Positions 1 through 11,852 of a stretch of 64,000 bases of DNA are shown one piece after another. The stretch lies in the NCBI GenBank assembly GCA_016165875.1, contig JABBOT010000011.1, forward strand, positions 11,487,491 to 11,551,490, written 5' to 3'. The notes beneath the pieces were generated by a model. That model did no database searches. It saw only the letters and a program-made list of their open reading frames with translations, and was not told the origin of the DNA. The DNA is from Acanthopleura granulata. Lineage: Eukaryota > Mollusca > Polyplacophora > Chitonida > Chitonidae. How positions within the stretch are numbered: the first letter of the stretch is position 1; each line of letters starts with the position of its first letter. The position numbers and the translations under genes are program-made.

Positions 1-27
1 ACGATTTAACAATGCTAGCATTTACTA

Positions 28-165
28 GTGGGTTTCCACCGGGCTCTGTCCGATTTCATCCCACCATAATGCCGTCGAATAAGTGAAATATTCTTGAGTG
101 CGGAGTAAAACACAAATCAAATCAAATATAATCAAATCAATAAATAAATAAATAAATAGCATTTA
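28..165 (+). mobile_element. SINE 3' fragment
   Basis: GGTTTCCACCGGGCTCTGTC through GTGAAATATTCTTGAGTGCGG to AAATCAAAT...(AAAT)n matches the 3' half of the tRNA-derived SINE seen complete at 43,574-43,842. The tRNA head is missing. Confidence 0.8.
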
Positions 166-716
166 CTATCCCTGATGAGAATGAAAGATCAAAACTGTAG
201 CTGAAATACGATGTCGAAAATGAAGAGGTATCGACCATACTTTTATTTCTCATACATGTGTACAAATATAACTATTGGCCGTACCACCTTAATGATCCCA
301 GACGGACCCTCTCGGAGTACATTTGAGCCATGTATCATCCTGTGGCAGGTGACCGGAAAAATCGTTAGGTTATAGCACGGAACGCTAGACTTATTATAAA
401 CCAAGCCTGGTGTCCTGAGCAGAGCAACTCAACTGTGCGCTAACTACAACAGTAATTGTTTAACCTCAGCATACACGTTAATGCTCGCTAGGCCTCGCTG
501 CACTGAATCCACAGCCGATGAAACATCGCAAGCCGAACAGCTCATTGGCAGCCCGAGGCAGCTCTACTCATCCCATTAGCTACATCCCAAACCGCTCATC
601 ATACATGTAGCCACCACATATAAAAATGCAACCAACTGCACGCGGATGTAACCAGCCGTTACCGCACGCCAGTATGTCCCTGGGTTTTAGTGGTACACCC
701 TTTACTAAACCATCAA
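166..716. other. No gene seen
   Basis: Unique-looking sequence without open frames of note or recognisable repeats. Confidence 0.6.
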
Positions 717-815
717 ACTGGGGTGAACCTCAAATAGAGGTGAAGATCAAATAGGGGTGAACATCAAATACGGGTAAACATAGAATGCGGTTGAGCCTCA
801 AATACCGGTAAATTG
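717..815. repeat. 17-bp tandem repeat, about 5.5 copies
   Basis: GAACCTCAAATAGAGGT and variants (GAAGATCAAATAGGGGT, GAACATCAAATACGGGT and so on) recur every 17 bases. Confidence 0.75.
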
Positions 816-904
816 CGGACATAACCATAATATAAATATAATACTGACTTTGCGTCCACGTCCTTTGCCCAGACCCTTCCATGTGTGTGCAGATGCCTCG
901 AACA

Positions 905-1212
905 CTTAGGTTTTAGTGTTTACATAATATCATTTGTTACAACCTTTATGTGTGGGCAGATGCCTCGAACACTTATATTTATTGTTGACAAAATCATTTG
1001 TCTACACTCTTTGTAGATATTTAGTATTGACACAGTATGCTTTGTTACAACCGTTATGTGTGTGCAGACATTTAGTGTTGACACAGTATGCTTTATTACA
1101 ACCGTTATGTGTGTGCAGACATTTAGTGTTGACACAGTTATGCTTTGTTGCAACCGTTATGTGTGGGCAGACATTTAGTGTTGACACAGTATGCTTTGTT
1201 GCAACCTTTATG
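905..1212. repeat. 51-bp tandem repeat, about five copies
   Basis: The unit begins ACATTTAGTGTTGACACAGT and ends ACCGTTATGTGTGTGCAG. The last four copies (1,018-1,212) are well preserved; earlier ones are degenerate. The unit is divisible by three, so fake open frames run through it on both strands. Confidence 0.8.
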
Positions 1213-1229
1213 CCTGTTTAATAGGTTTG

Positions 1230-3600
1230 AACAGTTATTATTTCGTGGTGACCCTAAACCCTTTTTCCCTATTTGTGCCTTTTGTGTGTTTAGCTGACCC
1301 TATACACGTACATTTGGTTGTAGTCCTAAACAGTTTGTTTACACGCCTTTTGTGTGTTCAACTGGTGATCACACCTACATTTGGTGGTGACCCTATATCT
1401 TTTGTTTACAAGCCTTTTGTGTGTTCAACTGGTGATCACACCTACATTTGGTGGTGACCCTATATCTTTCGTTTACTCGCCTTTTGTGTGTTCAACTTGC
1501 TCTAACGCCTCCATTTGGCGGTGACCCTATATCTTTTGTTTACTCGCCTTTTGTGTGTTCAACTGGCTCTAACGCCTCCATTTGGCGGTGACCCTATATC
1601 TTTTGTTTACTCGCCTTTTGTGTGTTCAACTGGCTCTAACGCCTCCATTTGGCGGTGACCCTAAACCATTTGTTTACATGCCTTTAGTATGTTCAAATGG
1701 CTCTAACACCCGCATTGGTGGTGGCCGTAAACCCTTAGTTTGCCGCCTTTTGTGTGTTCAAATTGCTCTAACAACTACATTTGGTGGTGGCCGTAAACCC
1801 TTAGTTTGCACGCCTCTTATGTGTTCAACTGGTTCTAACACCTGCATTTTGTGGTTACCCTAAATCTTTTTTTCACACGCCTTTTATGTGTTCGACTGGC
1901 TCTAACACCTACATTTGGTGGTGGCCCTAAACCCTTCGCTTACTCGCCTTTTCTGTGTTTAGCTGGCTCTATTGGCTCTAACACCTCCATTTGGTGCTGA
2001 CCCTAAACCCTTTGTTTACATGCTTTTTAAGTGTTCAACTGGTTCGAACACCTACATTTGGTGGTGGCCCTAAACCTTTTGTTTTACACGCCTTTAGTGG
2101 GTTCAACTCACTCTAACACCTCCATTTGGTGGTCACCCTAAACCATTTGTTTACATGCCTTTTGTGTGTTCAAATGGCTCTATTGGCTCTAACACCTACA
2201 TCTGGTGGTGGTCCTAAACCCTTCGTTTACACGCCTTTTGTATGTTCAAATGGTTCTGACACCTACATTTGGTGGTCAACCTAAAACCCTTTACACACCT
2301 TTTGTGTGTTCAACTTACCACCTACGTTTGTTGGTGGCCGTAAACCCTTAGTTTGCACGCCTTTTGTGTGCTCAACTGGTTCTAACACCTCCATTTTGTG
2401 GTTATCTTAAATCTTTTTTTCACACGCCTTTTATGAGATTCGACTGGCTCTAACACCTACATTTGGCGGTGACCCTAAACCCTTCGCTTACTCGCCTTTT
2501 CTGTGTTTAACTGGCTCTATTGGCTCTATCACCTGCATTTGGTGGTGGCCCTAAACCCTTTGTTTACAGACCTTTAGTGTGTTCAAATGACTCTTACGCC
2601 TACATCTGATGGTGGTCCTAAACCCTTAGTTTACATGCCTTTTGTGTGTTCAAATGGCTCTGACACCTACATTTGGTGGTGACCCTAAACCCTTCATTTG
2701 CATGACTTTTTCTTTTTCGACTGGCCCTAACACCTCCATTTGGTGGTCACCCTAAACCATTTGTTTACATTTTTTGGGCTTTAACACCTACATCTGGTGG
2801 TGGCCGTAAACCCTTCGTTTGCATGCCTTTTGTGTGTTCAAATGGTTCTAACACCTACATTTGGTGGTGCCCTAAACCCTTTGTTTACATGCCTTTTGTG
2901 TGTTCAAATGGCTCTGACACCTACATTTGGTGGTGACCCTAAACCCTTCATTTGCATGACTTTTTCTTTTTCGACTGGCCCTAACACCTCCATTTGGTGG
3001 TCACCCTAAACCATTTGTTTACATTTTTTGGGCTTTAACACCTACATCTGGTGGTGGCCGTAAACCCTTCGTTTGCATGCCTTTTGTGTGTTCAAATGGT
3101 TCTAACACCTACATCTGGTGGTGATCCTAAACCCTTCGTTTGCACGCCTTTTGTGTGCTCAACTGGCCTTAACACCTCCATTTGGCGGTGACCCTAAGTC
3201 ACTTGTTTGCATGTTTTTAGTGTGTTCAAACCGCTCTATTGGCTCTAACACCTACATCTGGTGGTGACCCTAAACCCTTCGTTTACTAGCCTGTTCTATG
3301 TTTAGCTGGCTCTATTGGCTCTAACACCTCCATTTGGAGCTGACCCTAAGCTTTTTGTTTACATGCCTTTTATGTGTTCAACTGGCTCTAACACCTACAT
3401 TTGATGGTGGCCCTAAACCCTTTGTTTACACGCCTTTTACGTGTTAAGTTAACTCTAACACCCACCTTTGGTGATGACCCTAAACCTTTGCTTACACGCC
3501 TTTTAGATGTTCAACTGGCTCTAACACCTACATTTGGTGTTGACCCTAAACCTTTTTCTACACGCTTCTTGATGCGTTCAACTGGCTCTAACACCTAACT
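1230..3600. repeat. 67-bp satellite array, about 35 copies
   Basis: The unit contains CGCCTTTTGTGTGTTCAACT, GGCTCTAACACCTACATTTG and GTGGTGACCCTAAACCCTT. Starts at 1,478 and 1,545 show the 67-base period. Copies vary (CCTCC or CCTAC, GGTGAC or GGTGGC). A higher-order duplication of 254 bases lies at about 2,640-3,114. Frames through it are not genes. Confidence 0.9.
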
Positions 3601-3754
3601 ACTATTGTTCATAAGACACGCCATCTCCCTTTAACCGGAGTGTTTCCCAAGTTAAAATACAATCTTGTGAACATAAAGTGACCAGAAAATAGACTGCTGT
3701 CAATAGCCAAAGGAAAATGAAAATGAATGTTACCTGGGTCTGAGTAGAGAGGCT

Positions 3755-4067
3755 GTCTGGCTGATGAAGTCTTAGGTACAATGATAACCTAAAGGTGTCT
3801 GGATGAAGAAGTCCTAGATACGATGATAACCTAAGGGTGTATGGCTGAAGAAGTCCTAGATACGATAATAAAGTAAGGATATCTGGCTGAAGAAGTTCTA
3901 GGTACGATGACAGACTAGCGGTGTCTGGCTGAAGATCTCCTTGGTACGATGATAACCGATGGGTTTCTGGCGGAAGAGGTCCTAGGTACGATGCTAACGT
4001 AGCAGTGTCTGCCTGACGAAGTCCTAGATATGATGATAACATAAAAACTCTCTGGCTGTTGAAGTCC
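3755..4067 (-). repeat. 42-bp tandem repeat with an open frame (14-residue periodic peptide)
   Basis: About seven copies of a 42-base unit (GAAGAAGTCCTAGATACGAT, GATAACCTAAGGGTGTCTGG). On the minus strand the frame 3,602-4,042 stays open and gives repeats of the type LSSYLGLLQPDTLR, then a hydrophobic stretch (VTFIFIFLWLLTAVYFLV). Because 42 is divisible by three, an open frame is expected by chance once one unit is open. A donor-like CAG|GTAACA follows the last repeat. Not called as a gene. Confidence 0.75.
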
Positions 4068-4079
4068 TGGGGGCGATGA

Positions 4080-5160
4080 GACGACTGTGTGACTGCTGTT
4101 TGATGATGTTACGCTCGTAACGTTTCTTAGGCAAAACTATAACATGATCACCGATGCATGAGGTGCGCATAAAGTGACAGTTACGTCCACATAACGTTAC
4201 CGGTGCTGTGCGAAGCGTGGGCTACACTAGTAACGTGCACCAAACGTGTAATCATTTGTAAAACCGGGAACACGTGCTACACGCAAGTACCCGTATAATC
4301 GAGTTACAACAGATAATATGTAGGCATGGTAGTGACGCGCCAACCGAGAAGGACGCCTGCATGCGAGTATCGAATCGGGGTCGTCCACGTCTAGCCGCTT
4401 TGCTGGTTGCCTGCAACTCTACATATATGCTGATATAGCGAGATCCGGCTTCATACAGGCAACTCTATTATCTTCCTTCTGCATCTAACCTCGTTGACTA
4501 TTTTGACTGTTTTGCTTTTTCAAAAAAAAAAAAAAAAAACAACAAAAAAAACCCCACGCCCTATCAAAGCGCGGCCCGCGGAATTAAAGCACTATGGCTC
4601 TATTAACTATACATATTTACAGACAATCAATAACAGTACGCTCATTCTACATTCTGAACCCATGGAAACAGCTGTGAGTCACTCATGCACATTCAGACTG
4701 AACATGTTAAATGCGGCGTCCACATTCCCCCTGCAAACTTCACCTCCAGTACAAAACGCTCTCTCTCGAGCCGAGCACTGGATCTTATCGCTTTCTACAT
4801 ATGCTTCCGTTTACTATGTAGAGCACGCCGACTCTCTTTATACTGTTATACTGTTCTGAATCAATAATTTTTGTTATATAGGGTGCGGGCCGTGCTTTGC
4901 CTATAGCGGTTGAAGGTGCTTTGCTTTTAATCGCCAATACGCACGAGACTTGAATGTTCGTGTAGCCATGCGCGCATTCGACTTTCACGTGTGGGAAATT
5001 TGTCAGTAACTTGCCAGATGTCAGCGGTTTTCCCCGGGGTTCTTCCAACCTCATAGTTGACCGCCACCGCATAAGTGCTAATTTTTTGACAGACGGTATT
5101 GTATAAGAACAATAATACATAAATATAACATAAATAAATTTACAATCGTTATACGAGAAC
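4080..5160. other. No gene seen; one poly(A) tract
   Basis: Short frames on both strands overlap each other and match no known family. A long A run begins at 4,521. Confidence 0.6.
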
Positions 5161-5164
5161 ATTT

Positions 5165-5245
5165 TCTTCGGCCGGCATAATCGGCACGATACGTCTAAGA
5201 TACTGCCGACGAGGCATTAAGCCATAATCATTCATTCCGGCAGCA
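5165..5245 (+). repeat. Dispersed repeat tail (ATACTGCCGACGAGGCATTAAGCC type)
   Basis: GATACTGCCGACGAGGCATT then AAGCCATAATCATTCATTCC. Related sequences lie at 6,715-6,760 (minus), 14,220-14,325, 17,612-17,680 and 59,155-59,220, suggesting a second short dispersed family. Confidence 0.5.
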
Positions 5246-5282
5246 TAGAGCTATCTTGGAATAACTTACTTATTAATTTATA

Positions 5283-5527
5283 ATGGCAGTGAGATTTATG
5301 GCGGTGATGAGGTTTCGTGAGATTTGTAGCAGCGGCAAGGTTTATGGTGGCATTGTCGTTTGTGGCAGCGTGTGAAGTTTATGGCGGCGGTGAGGTTTAT
5401 GGCGGCGGTGAGATTTCTCCCAGCAATGAGGTTTAGGGCGGCAGTGAGGTGGCGGTGGGACTCGTGGCGGCGGTGAGATTGATTACGGCTGTAAAACTCG
5501 CTGGCGGCAGTTTGGTTTATGGTGGGT
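5283..5527. repeat. 18-bp GGC-rich tandem repeat
   Basis: Units such as ATGGCGGCGGTGAGGTTT recur with drift and small indels. It is far more G-rich than its surroundings. Confidence 0.75.
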
Positions 5528-5648
5528 GGAAACCGGACATAAGACAGAGGAAACCATCGCACCTCGCAGGGTGCCTAACATTCTTCTTGACTTAAAACCC
5601 TACCCAAACTAGCCGGAGCGGCTTAAGTCTCACTGATCAAAGGCTGGC

Positions 5649-5915
5649 GGGGCCTCCGTGGCTGAGTCGATTAGCGCGCTAGCGCAGCGCAATGACCCGA
5701 AGCCTCACACCAATCCGGTTTCTGTGAGTTCAAGTCCAGCTCATGCTGGCTTCCTCTCCGACCGTACGTGGGAATGTCTGCCAGTAACCTGTGGATGGTC
5801 GTGGGCTTTCCCTGGGCTCTGCCCGGTTTCCTTCCATCATTATGCTGGCCGCCGTCGTATAAGTGAAATATTCTTGAGTACGGCGTAAAACACCAGTCAT
5901 AAAAATAAAATCAAA
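5649..5915 (+). mobile_element. Full-length tRNA-derived SINE
   Basis: Starts GGGGCCTCCGTGGCTGAGTC with a pol III A box (TGGCTGAGTCGATTAGCGC) and a B box (GTGAGTTCAAGTCC), then the conserved body (CCGTACGTGGGAATGTCTGC, GCTGGCCGCCGTCGTATAAG, GAAATATTCTTGAGTACGGC) and an A-rich end. Open frames across it are not genes. Confidence 0.88.
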
Positions 5916-6559
5916 GGCTAGCGGTCTTTCGACAGAAGCCATAATACCACTTGGCCAGTGAAGGTCCTTCATGGACTGAAGATCACAACTTGAAACTTAC
6001 CTGGTGTACCCTCAGAGGGTTTTTGGTGTCGCCTTAGAAGAAAGACGCCGTAGAAAGGAAATCGTTGAACAGAGGCCAGTGCCTGTAGGGTATCATTCCC
6101 AAACACAGCCCACAAACTGGAACCTAAATCTGGGGAGAGATAAGGATGCCTCTGGCTTCATAATGTAGGTCAGGTAAAAAAGCAGCACAAAAACAATCAA
6201 GTTAACAGCTGCGATCTTTTAAACCAGCACTCTAGGAAATGAGCTATGTCCTTCACTAAGTCCAACCAAGTAGAGGTGATAGATACGCCGATAGTTAATC
6301 AGACAATAAGGTGCTGGAGGCGGGTTCAACCACTACCTTGGACAGGAAATTCATTTTTGATAATCTGTTCTCAGAGCTCGTGCGGCCTTCTTTACAATAG
6401 GAGTGACCGATTGCGCCTACAGTCTAATATTGCTTGAAGATCATTTGCTCTCCAGCAATATGGTGTACAAATCTGTTCGTCAAATGTAGGAAAGTCCGTT
6501 AGTGAATTGCCAAAGATCTAATTTTTATTCCCCGAAGGCTTCTTTTTTGTACTCCTAAG

Positions 6560-6640
6560 AATGATCGCCATCATATAAGGAAAGGCTATTGAGTATGGCA
6601 TTAAGCAACTGTCAGTAAATAAATAAATGTAAATAAATGG
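6560..6640 (+). mobile_element. Diverged SINE 3' fragment
   Basis: GATCGCCATCATATAAGG, TTGAGTATGGCATTAAGC and an (AAAT)n tail resemble the SINE 3' end. Upstream similarity fades. Confidence 0.5.
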
Positions 6641-6907
6641 TCATGTGCGACAATGACATCTTCCGCCTACAGGCGCCGTATATGGGGTATTGTAATGTCA
6701 GCAAATCATCCTATAAATAAATGAATGATTATGGCTTAACGTCACTCAGTCAAGATCTTGGCCATCTTATAAATGACTAAAATATACCTTTAGGCCATTA
6801 ACCGTTAGACCGATTTCCATTCTCAACGGATTTTCAGGACTCCAGCATTCACTTAGAAGAACATTTTAATTCCTGGATAAGTAAAAAATTATTATTATAT
6901 CATAGTT

Positions 6908-7149
6908 TACTGGCCGAGTGGGTTAGCTCCCCAGCGCGGCTTTATGACCTCGTGTCTCTCTCCAATGAGAGTTATGACTCCGTGTCTCTCTGTCAGTTCA
7001 AGTCCAGCTCTTTCCGGATTCCTCTCCGGCCGTACGTGGGAATGTCCGCCAGCAACTTGCGGATGGCCTCCAACCATAATGCTAGGGGCCGTCGAGTGAA
7101 ATATTCTTGAATACGGCGTAAAACACTAATCAAATAAATAAATAAATAT
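6908..7149 (+). mobile_element. Near full-length SINE, diverged
   Basis: TGGCCGAGTGGGTTAGC (A box), GTCAGTTCAAGTCCAGC (B box), CCGGCCGTACGTGGGAATGT, then GTGAAATATTCTTGAATACGG and (AAAT)n. A short internal duplication (the GACTCCGTGTCTCTC-like segment) lies between the boxes. Confidence 0.8.
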
Positions 7150-7624
7150 ATCACAGTTTACAATATTTATTCACAAAGTTATCCCCTTTGACCGATGCAT
7201 GTTGAAGAATTCATTTATTTGCTCAGATTAAACGTCGCAGACTGCTATACTGATTATTTCCGCCTAAAGGTCTGTTTGTTACGCGTCGATCTAACTTCAC
7301 CGAATTTTCAATTTTGATAAAAGTTTAGGTGCAGATTCACTTTGTAGAAGTTTGTTAAAACTAGCCCGATCTGAGTTGAAGTTTTGCATATTTAATTAAT
7401 TTTCTTCCCATCAATTCTGCATGGTTTCTATGCAATATCCGCTTCAAATATTTCCCAATTTTGATAACTTGCATTGTGCAGATTCATTTACCGGAGCCTG
7501 GAAACCAGTTCCTCCATTCACAGACTCTACGCATTTAGGCTTTGATTTAAATTCTTTAACTTTGCTCACCTTTTTTTTAGGTTTAAGTTTCACTAGGCAA
7601 GGTAAGGTATAAGTTTTGCATGAG

Positions 7625-7730
7625 TCTTCCGGAGTTTTGGGTACAGGTGAGGACGTGCTTAGTCGTTGGTATAAATAAGTCCTGGGAAGCTATTTTCAGA
7701 CGCCTTACTCTCAACGTTACATTATTTGGA
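7625..7730 (+). repeat. Repeat pair member A
   Basis: CTTCCGGAGTTTTGGGTACA, TTGGTATAAATAAGTCC, GAAGCTATTTTCAGACGCC, CAACGTTACAT align in order with 10,056-10,163. Confidence 0.5.
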
Positions 7731-8579
7731 TGGGTGCTGAAGTCTGAAGTTCTGTATTCAGAGTAAAGAATTAGCACATGGGAGTTCACTTGTAATGTCC
7801 CAGTAGCCGTTCACACGCCTGCGAAGAGAGACAGCCCTGAAGATGCCCGTACATGAACTAGCATTCTGACAAAGCATGTCCGTTTAATAAAACCATGAGG
7901 AACTATCACACTGTTGTCGTTGGTTTTCATATGCTATAATCTTTTATGTATGTACATGGGAATAAGTGAAGATGCTATCAGGCACGCAGGCTTAAGGACT
8001 ATGGTACCGGGAAAAGTTTTGAGTTTGTATTCTCTTCATCGATGTGAAATCTCATCAGAACGAGAATTCTGCGTTTCATTTATTTAGATAATCTGAAAAA
8101 CTCTGTGTGTGTTCTTTGTTCTTTACGTATGTTTGTGCACAATAAAAACAAGTGTTTAGTTTGTAAATGGGTACGTAAACACAATTCTGTGAATACAACA
8201 CAATGAGAAAGAAGAATTACAGAGATGCGTATTTTGCAGTCAAAAGTAACATGGTAAATAAATTGTTGGATATTTTAATGTCTTAAAATGTAAAATATAA
8301 GAAGATGTGAAAGTGTTCACTGCGTAAGCATTTCTCATGTTTACAACTATAGACACTAATCTTTAATTACTAAACATAGTGTTTATTGAATAAACACCTG
8401 AAACGTTCATTTTCAGTTTGCATGGTTCACGACGTAAACAGATAGTGTACCACGAACAGCTATGCAATTTGGTGTCCATGAAACATGTAGGAGCATTAAG
8501 ATGCGTATGCAATGTACATAAATTAATATGCTTTTATAAACTTACCACAATTAATCCTTTCACACCAGGTGTATGTTTG

Positions 8580-8860
8580 TACACAATGGTGAGGTCGTAC
8601 ACTCCTCCCACACTTGAAGAAAGCGGTCCAAAGCTACGTGTTCTTTTGTTCTTCCCTTTCCGTTGTTTGTGTGCTTTACACTTTCCAGTGTGTGTCCGCT
8701 CATGAAACACTTGGGTGATACACAAGCACTGCAACGTTACAAAAGAAAACTGTACGTGTCTACTGTAATTTCAGCCTCTTTGTGTTGCCTGTCAGAATAC
8801 CCAACTACTTTCGAAGGGTATATGCTCGTCATGTTTTATTGTATGTCCCATTCATAAATA
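8580..8860 (+). repeat. Dispersed repeat, partner of 58,720-58,990
   Basis: GGTCCAAAGCTACGTGTTCT, TTTGTTCTTCCCTTTCCG and AAACACTTGGGTGATACACA match the distal copy (GGTCCAAAGCCATGTGATCC, TTTGTTCCTTCTTGG, AGCACTTAGGTAGTGCACAA). No gene seen. Confidence 0.55.
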
Positions 8861-10055
8861 ATAATTAATAACATGTTATCTCAAGCAATTCACATATGAC
8901 AGCGTCTGTATAATGACAAATTGCTATGGACTGTTTTTCGTTGTTGTAAAGCAAAAGTCTTGTTATTAATAATGTATTGTCCTTACCAATGAAACGAATT
9001 ATCAGTGAGAACTTTGAACGTAGGCTCGAAACAAACGGTTCACCGCTGACTGCCATTTTGAAAAGTGTTGTGACCTACTGTTGGTCCTGAAATCAAACTG
9101 GGTTCTGGCATCAAATCATCTTGAAAACCGTTATGTTTTCATTGCCATCTGTGGGCACAATTTTCAATCTTCATAATATAACCAAGAAGTACATAAAAAT
9201 AATTTCCTTTTTGAATAGGAGTACGTTTATGTGAGACTCGTGCGTTTTTTTGCTGAGAGCACTTCCATCGACTTTGAGTTCGGAAATCTGTGTCGATTTT
9301 GTTCAGTTCGGTTTGAATGACTCATTGCTGCGTTGAGTGTCCGAATTTTAAAATAACACACCGCGTTCATCGTCTAGAGAGACTACTTCACCAGTTGCAC
9401 TTCACACCTCTCCAATGTACGTTTTCATGGTGGTTAAGGTTTTACTTACCTAAGTACTCTTCGTGGAAAACATTCAGGGTCAACACTGAAAAAATATTTT
9501 GACTTACCGCCTGTGTTACGAGCAATGGATGGGTCGAAGTTTCACCCTCAAAGCTTCAGTGCATGGATTGGTTTGTACATCTCCTGAATGCTTGCATGGT
9601 ATTGAACATGGAGTATTTCAGGAGTAGCATCATTAGACCTAGAAACCCCATCCGTTTCCTGTGAAGTTTGCTCTGTAGCGTTGAATATCATAGGTACTAT
9701 AAGTCACTCACACGCATGCACCATCCAGACGAACGGAATAAAACAAAGGTCGAGGCGAACACTGTATAGTTATTCTGTAGTCGTCTGTTTTGTACATAAC
9801 CAACTTGACAGACGATCAAAAATCTCGATGAGATGCTTCACAAAATATAGATGGAGTTTATGTTATGATGTGGTCTGTAGTACTCATTCACTAGCACAAG
9901 ATAAAACAAGAGTTATATTTTTGTCCGCACTACACGAATCCTTTTTTTTTTTGGCTTCGTGTAGCCTCAAATTAGAACCATAACTCTCTCAAGTTTTCAC
10001 ACACGTACCATTGTGTTCACGTTGAAGCGTGGAAATGTACCGGGTTTGGCGAATG

Positions 10056-10163
10056 AACCTTCCGGGGTTGTGGAAACGAGGTAAGGGGGAAATTAATAGA
10101 TGGTATAAATATAAGTTATGTGAAGCTATTTGCAGATGTCTAACTGACTTCAAACGTTACATG
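10056..10163 (+). repeat. Repeat pair member B
   Basis: CTTCCGGGGTTGTGGAAACG, ATGGTATAAATATAAGTT, GAAGCTATTTGCAGATGTC, AAACGTTACAT align with 7,625-7,730. Confidence 0.5.
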
Positions 10164-10859
10164 CGGGGGAATAGTTTTTATTCGAAGCAATTACTTTACA
10201 CATGTGAGTGGGTAATTTTTTCTGAATGAAACGTACCCTGGCTGTCGATCATACATAGCCAATGTGATGCTGTAACTGAGATTTTTAGTGAGGCTCTGTT
10301 GCGGCCAGTTTTGAAATAATTAACGCATTGTGGAAGAAACACGCTTTTTGCAGATAATACTTCGAAAATGGCTTGCTACAGGGCTTGTTGGTATATAACA
10401 CTGAACGTGACTTCATCAAAGTTTCAAGCCCATTTTCATCCATTGGATTGGTTTCGTTGACAGCTTTCACTTTTGATTCCTTTTACGAGGTTAGGAAAAA
10501 CTTCTGTTGAACGGATGATGGAATGAGACTTGTTCATTATCATGTATTTAAGACTAAATTCATAAATAAAACGTGAAGAAGAATCTCTTACCAGGTATAT
10601 TGTTAACAGAAGTCATCAATCCTTCCACTCTCTGAATGGGAGACTCTGACGGACTAAACAAAAAGTCTCAAATAAACACATCGTTTGCTGCTGTGACTGT
10701 GCAGTGCTTGTGTGCTAGCTACTTGCTTTCAGAGAGGACCTAGAAGTGAAATCCATGAAAGAACAAAGCAGCACACAAAAAGCATCCCATTATTAAAGGC
10801 GAGGAGTTTCACGCGTTTCCCATGATTAAAGATTCTGGTACAGGAATATGCCGGACAAA

Positions 10860-11510
10860 GGCTTTGGAATAAAGGAGATCGGCAGACGTTTGTCAAAAAC
10901 ATGATATTGTGGAATGAGACTGACAGCTGAATATTTGCCAAGGAATAAAATCTTTTGAGAAAGGTAAAACGCAAGATATTTGTTCAAAAGACCATATTGT
11001 GGGATATGATTGACAAGAGCGACTTCGCCAAGAAACAAAATCTTTTGAGGAAGTATTTGTCAAAAATATCATACTGTGGGATGGGAGTGACTGAGGCATA
11101 TTCCCAAGGATCAAAACCTTTTGGGATAAGAAAAAGCACAAAGCATTTGTCAAAACACCATATTGTGAGAAAAGAATGACAGAAGCTTATTCCTAAGGAA
11201 AAAAACGTTTGGGGATAAGGAAAAATGGTAGGCATCTGTCAAAAAACACTATATTGTGGGATAACCGTAACAGCCGAATATTTGCCGAGGAGTAAAGTCT
11301 TTTGAGGAAGGTAGAGCGACAAACACTTGTCAAAAGCACTATATTGTGTGATAATAATGAGAGAAGCATATTTCCCAAGGAACAAAACCTTTTGAGATAA
11401 GAAAAACGCAAGATATTTTGTGAAGAAATCTAATTTTTCTGGGATAAGGAATATTGCAAAGTAATTGTCAAGGAGCAAAATATTCTGATATAATGAAGTA
11501 AGTGACGTGT
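10860..11510. repeat. Tandem repeat of about 85-91 bp, seven or so copies
   Basis: The block TTTGTCAAAAACACCATATT plus GTGGGAT recurs near 10,892, 10,978, 11,056, 11,144, 11,234 and 11,325; each unit also carries an AAGGAATAAAATCTTTTGAG-like block. Confidence 0.8.
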
Positions 11511-11715
11511 TTGTCAAGGAAGATCATCCTCTGGTATAAAGAAATAAGAAACGTGTTTTTTTAAGGAAAATCATCTCCCGGGAGAAAGTAAACAATCTAT
11601 TTGTCAAGGAAAATCATCTTCTGGTATAAAGAAGTAAACAACATGTTTTTCAATGAAAATCATCCTCTGGGATAAAGAAGTAAGCAAACGTGTTTGCCAA
11701 GGAAAATCATCATAT
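11511..11715. repeat. Tandem repeat of about 52 bp, four copies
   Basis: TTTGTCAAGGAAAATCATCT then TCTGGTATAAAGAAGTAAAC recurs. It directly follows the 85-91-bp array and shares the TTTGTCAA start, so it may derive from it. Confidence 0.75.
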
Positions 11716-11721
11716 ACAATA

Positions 11722-11852
11722 TTCTGGGAGAGAGTGTCATACTTCGATGATAAGGGAAACGTGAAGTACATTTCCTGGGCTTTCTGGGAGAGAGTGTCAT
11801 ACTTCTGTGATAAGAGAAACGTATAGTACATTTCCAGGGCTTTCTTGGAGTA
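11722..11852. repeat. 60-bp tandem duplication
   Basis: TTCTGGGAGAGAGTGTCATA starts at 11,722 and again at 11,782; a partial third copy ends at about 11,852. Confidence 0.85.

Larger units (their letters stand above)
7150..10780. other. No gene seen; only repeat-pair segments
   Basis: Scattered frames under 101 codons, none with splice logic or family resemblance. The repeat segments at 7,625, 8,580 and 10,056 are listed separately. Confidence 0.6.

Noticed and set aside
1230..3598. Several plus-strand frames of 65-93 codons (TPTFGGDPKPF-type peptides)
   Set aside because: They lie wholly in the 67-bp satellite and shift frame between units.
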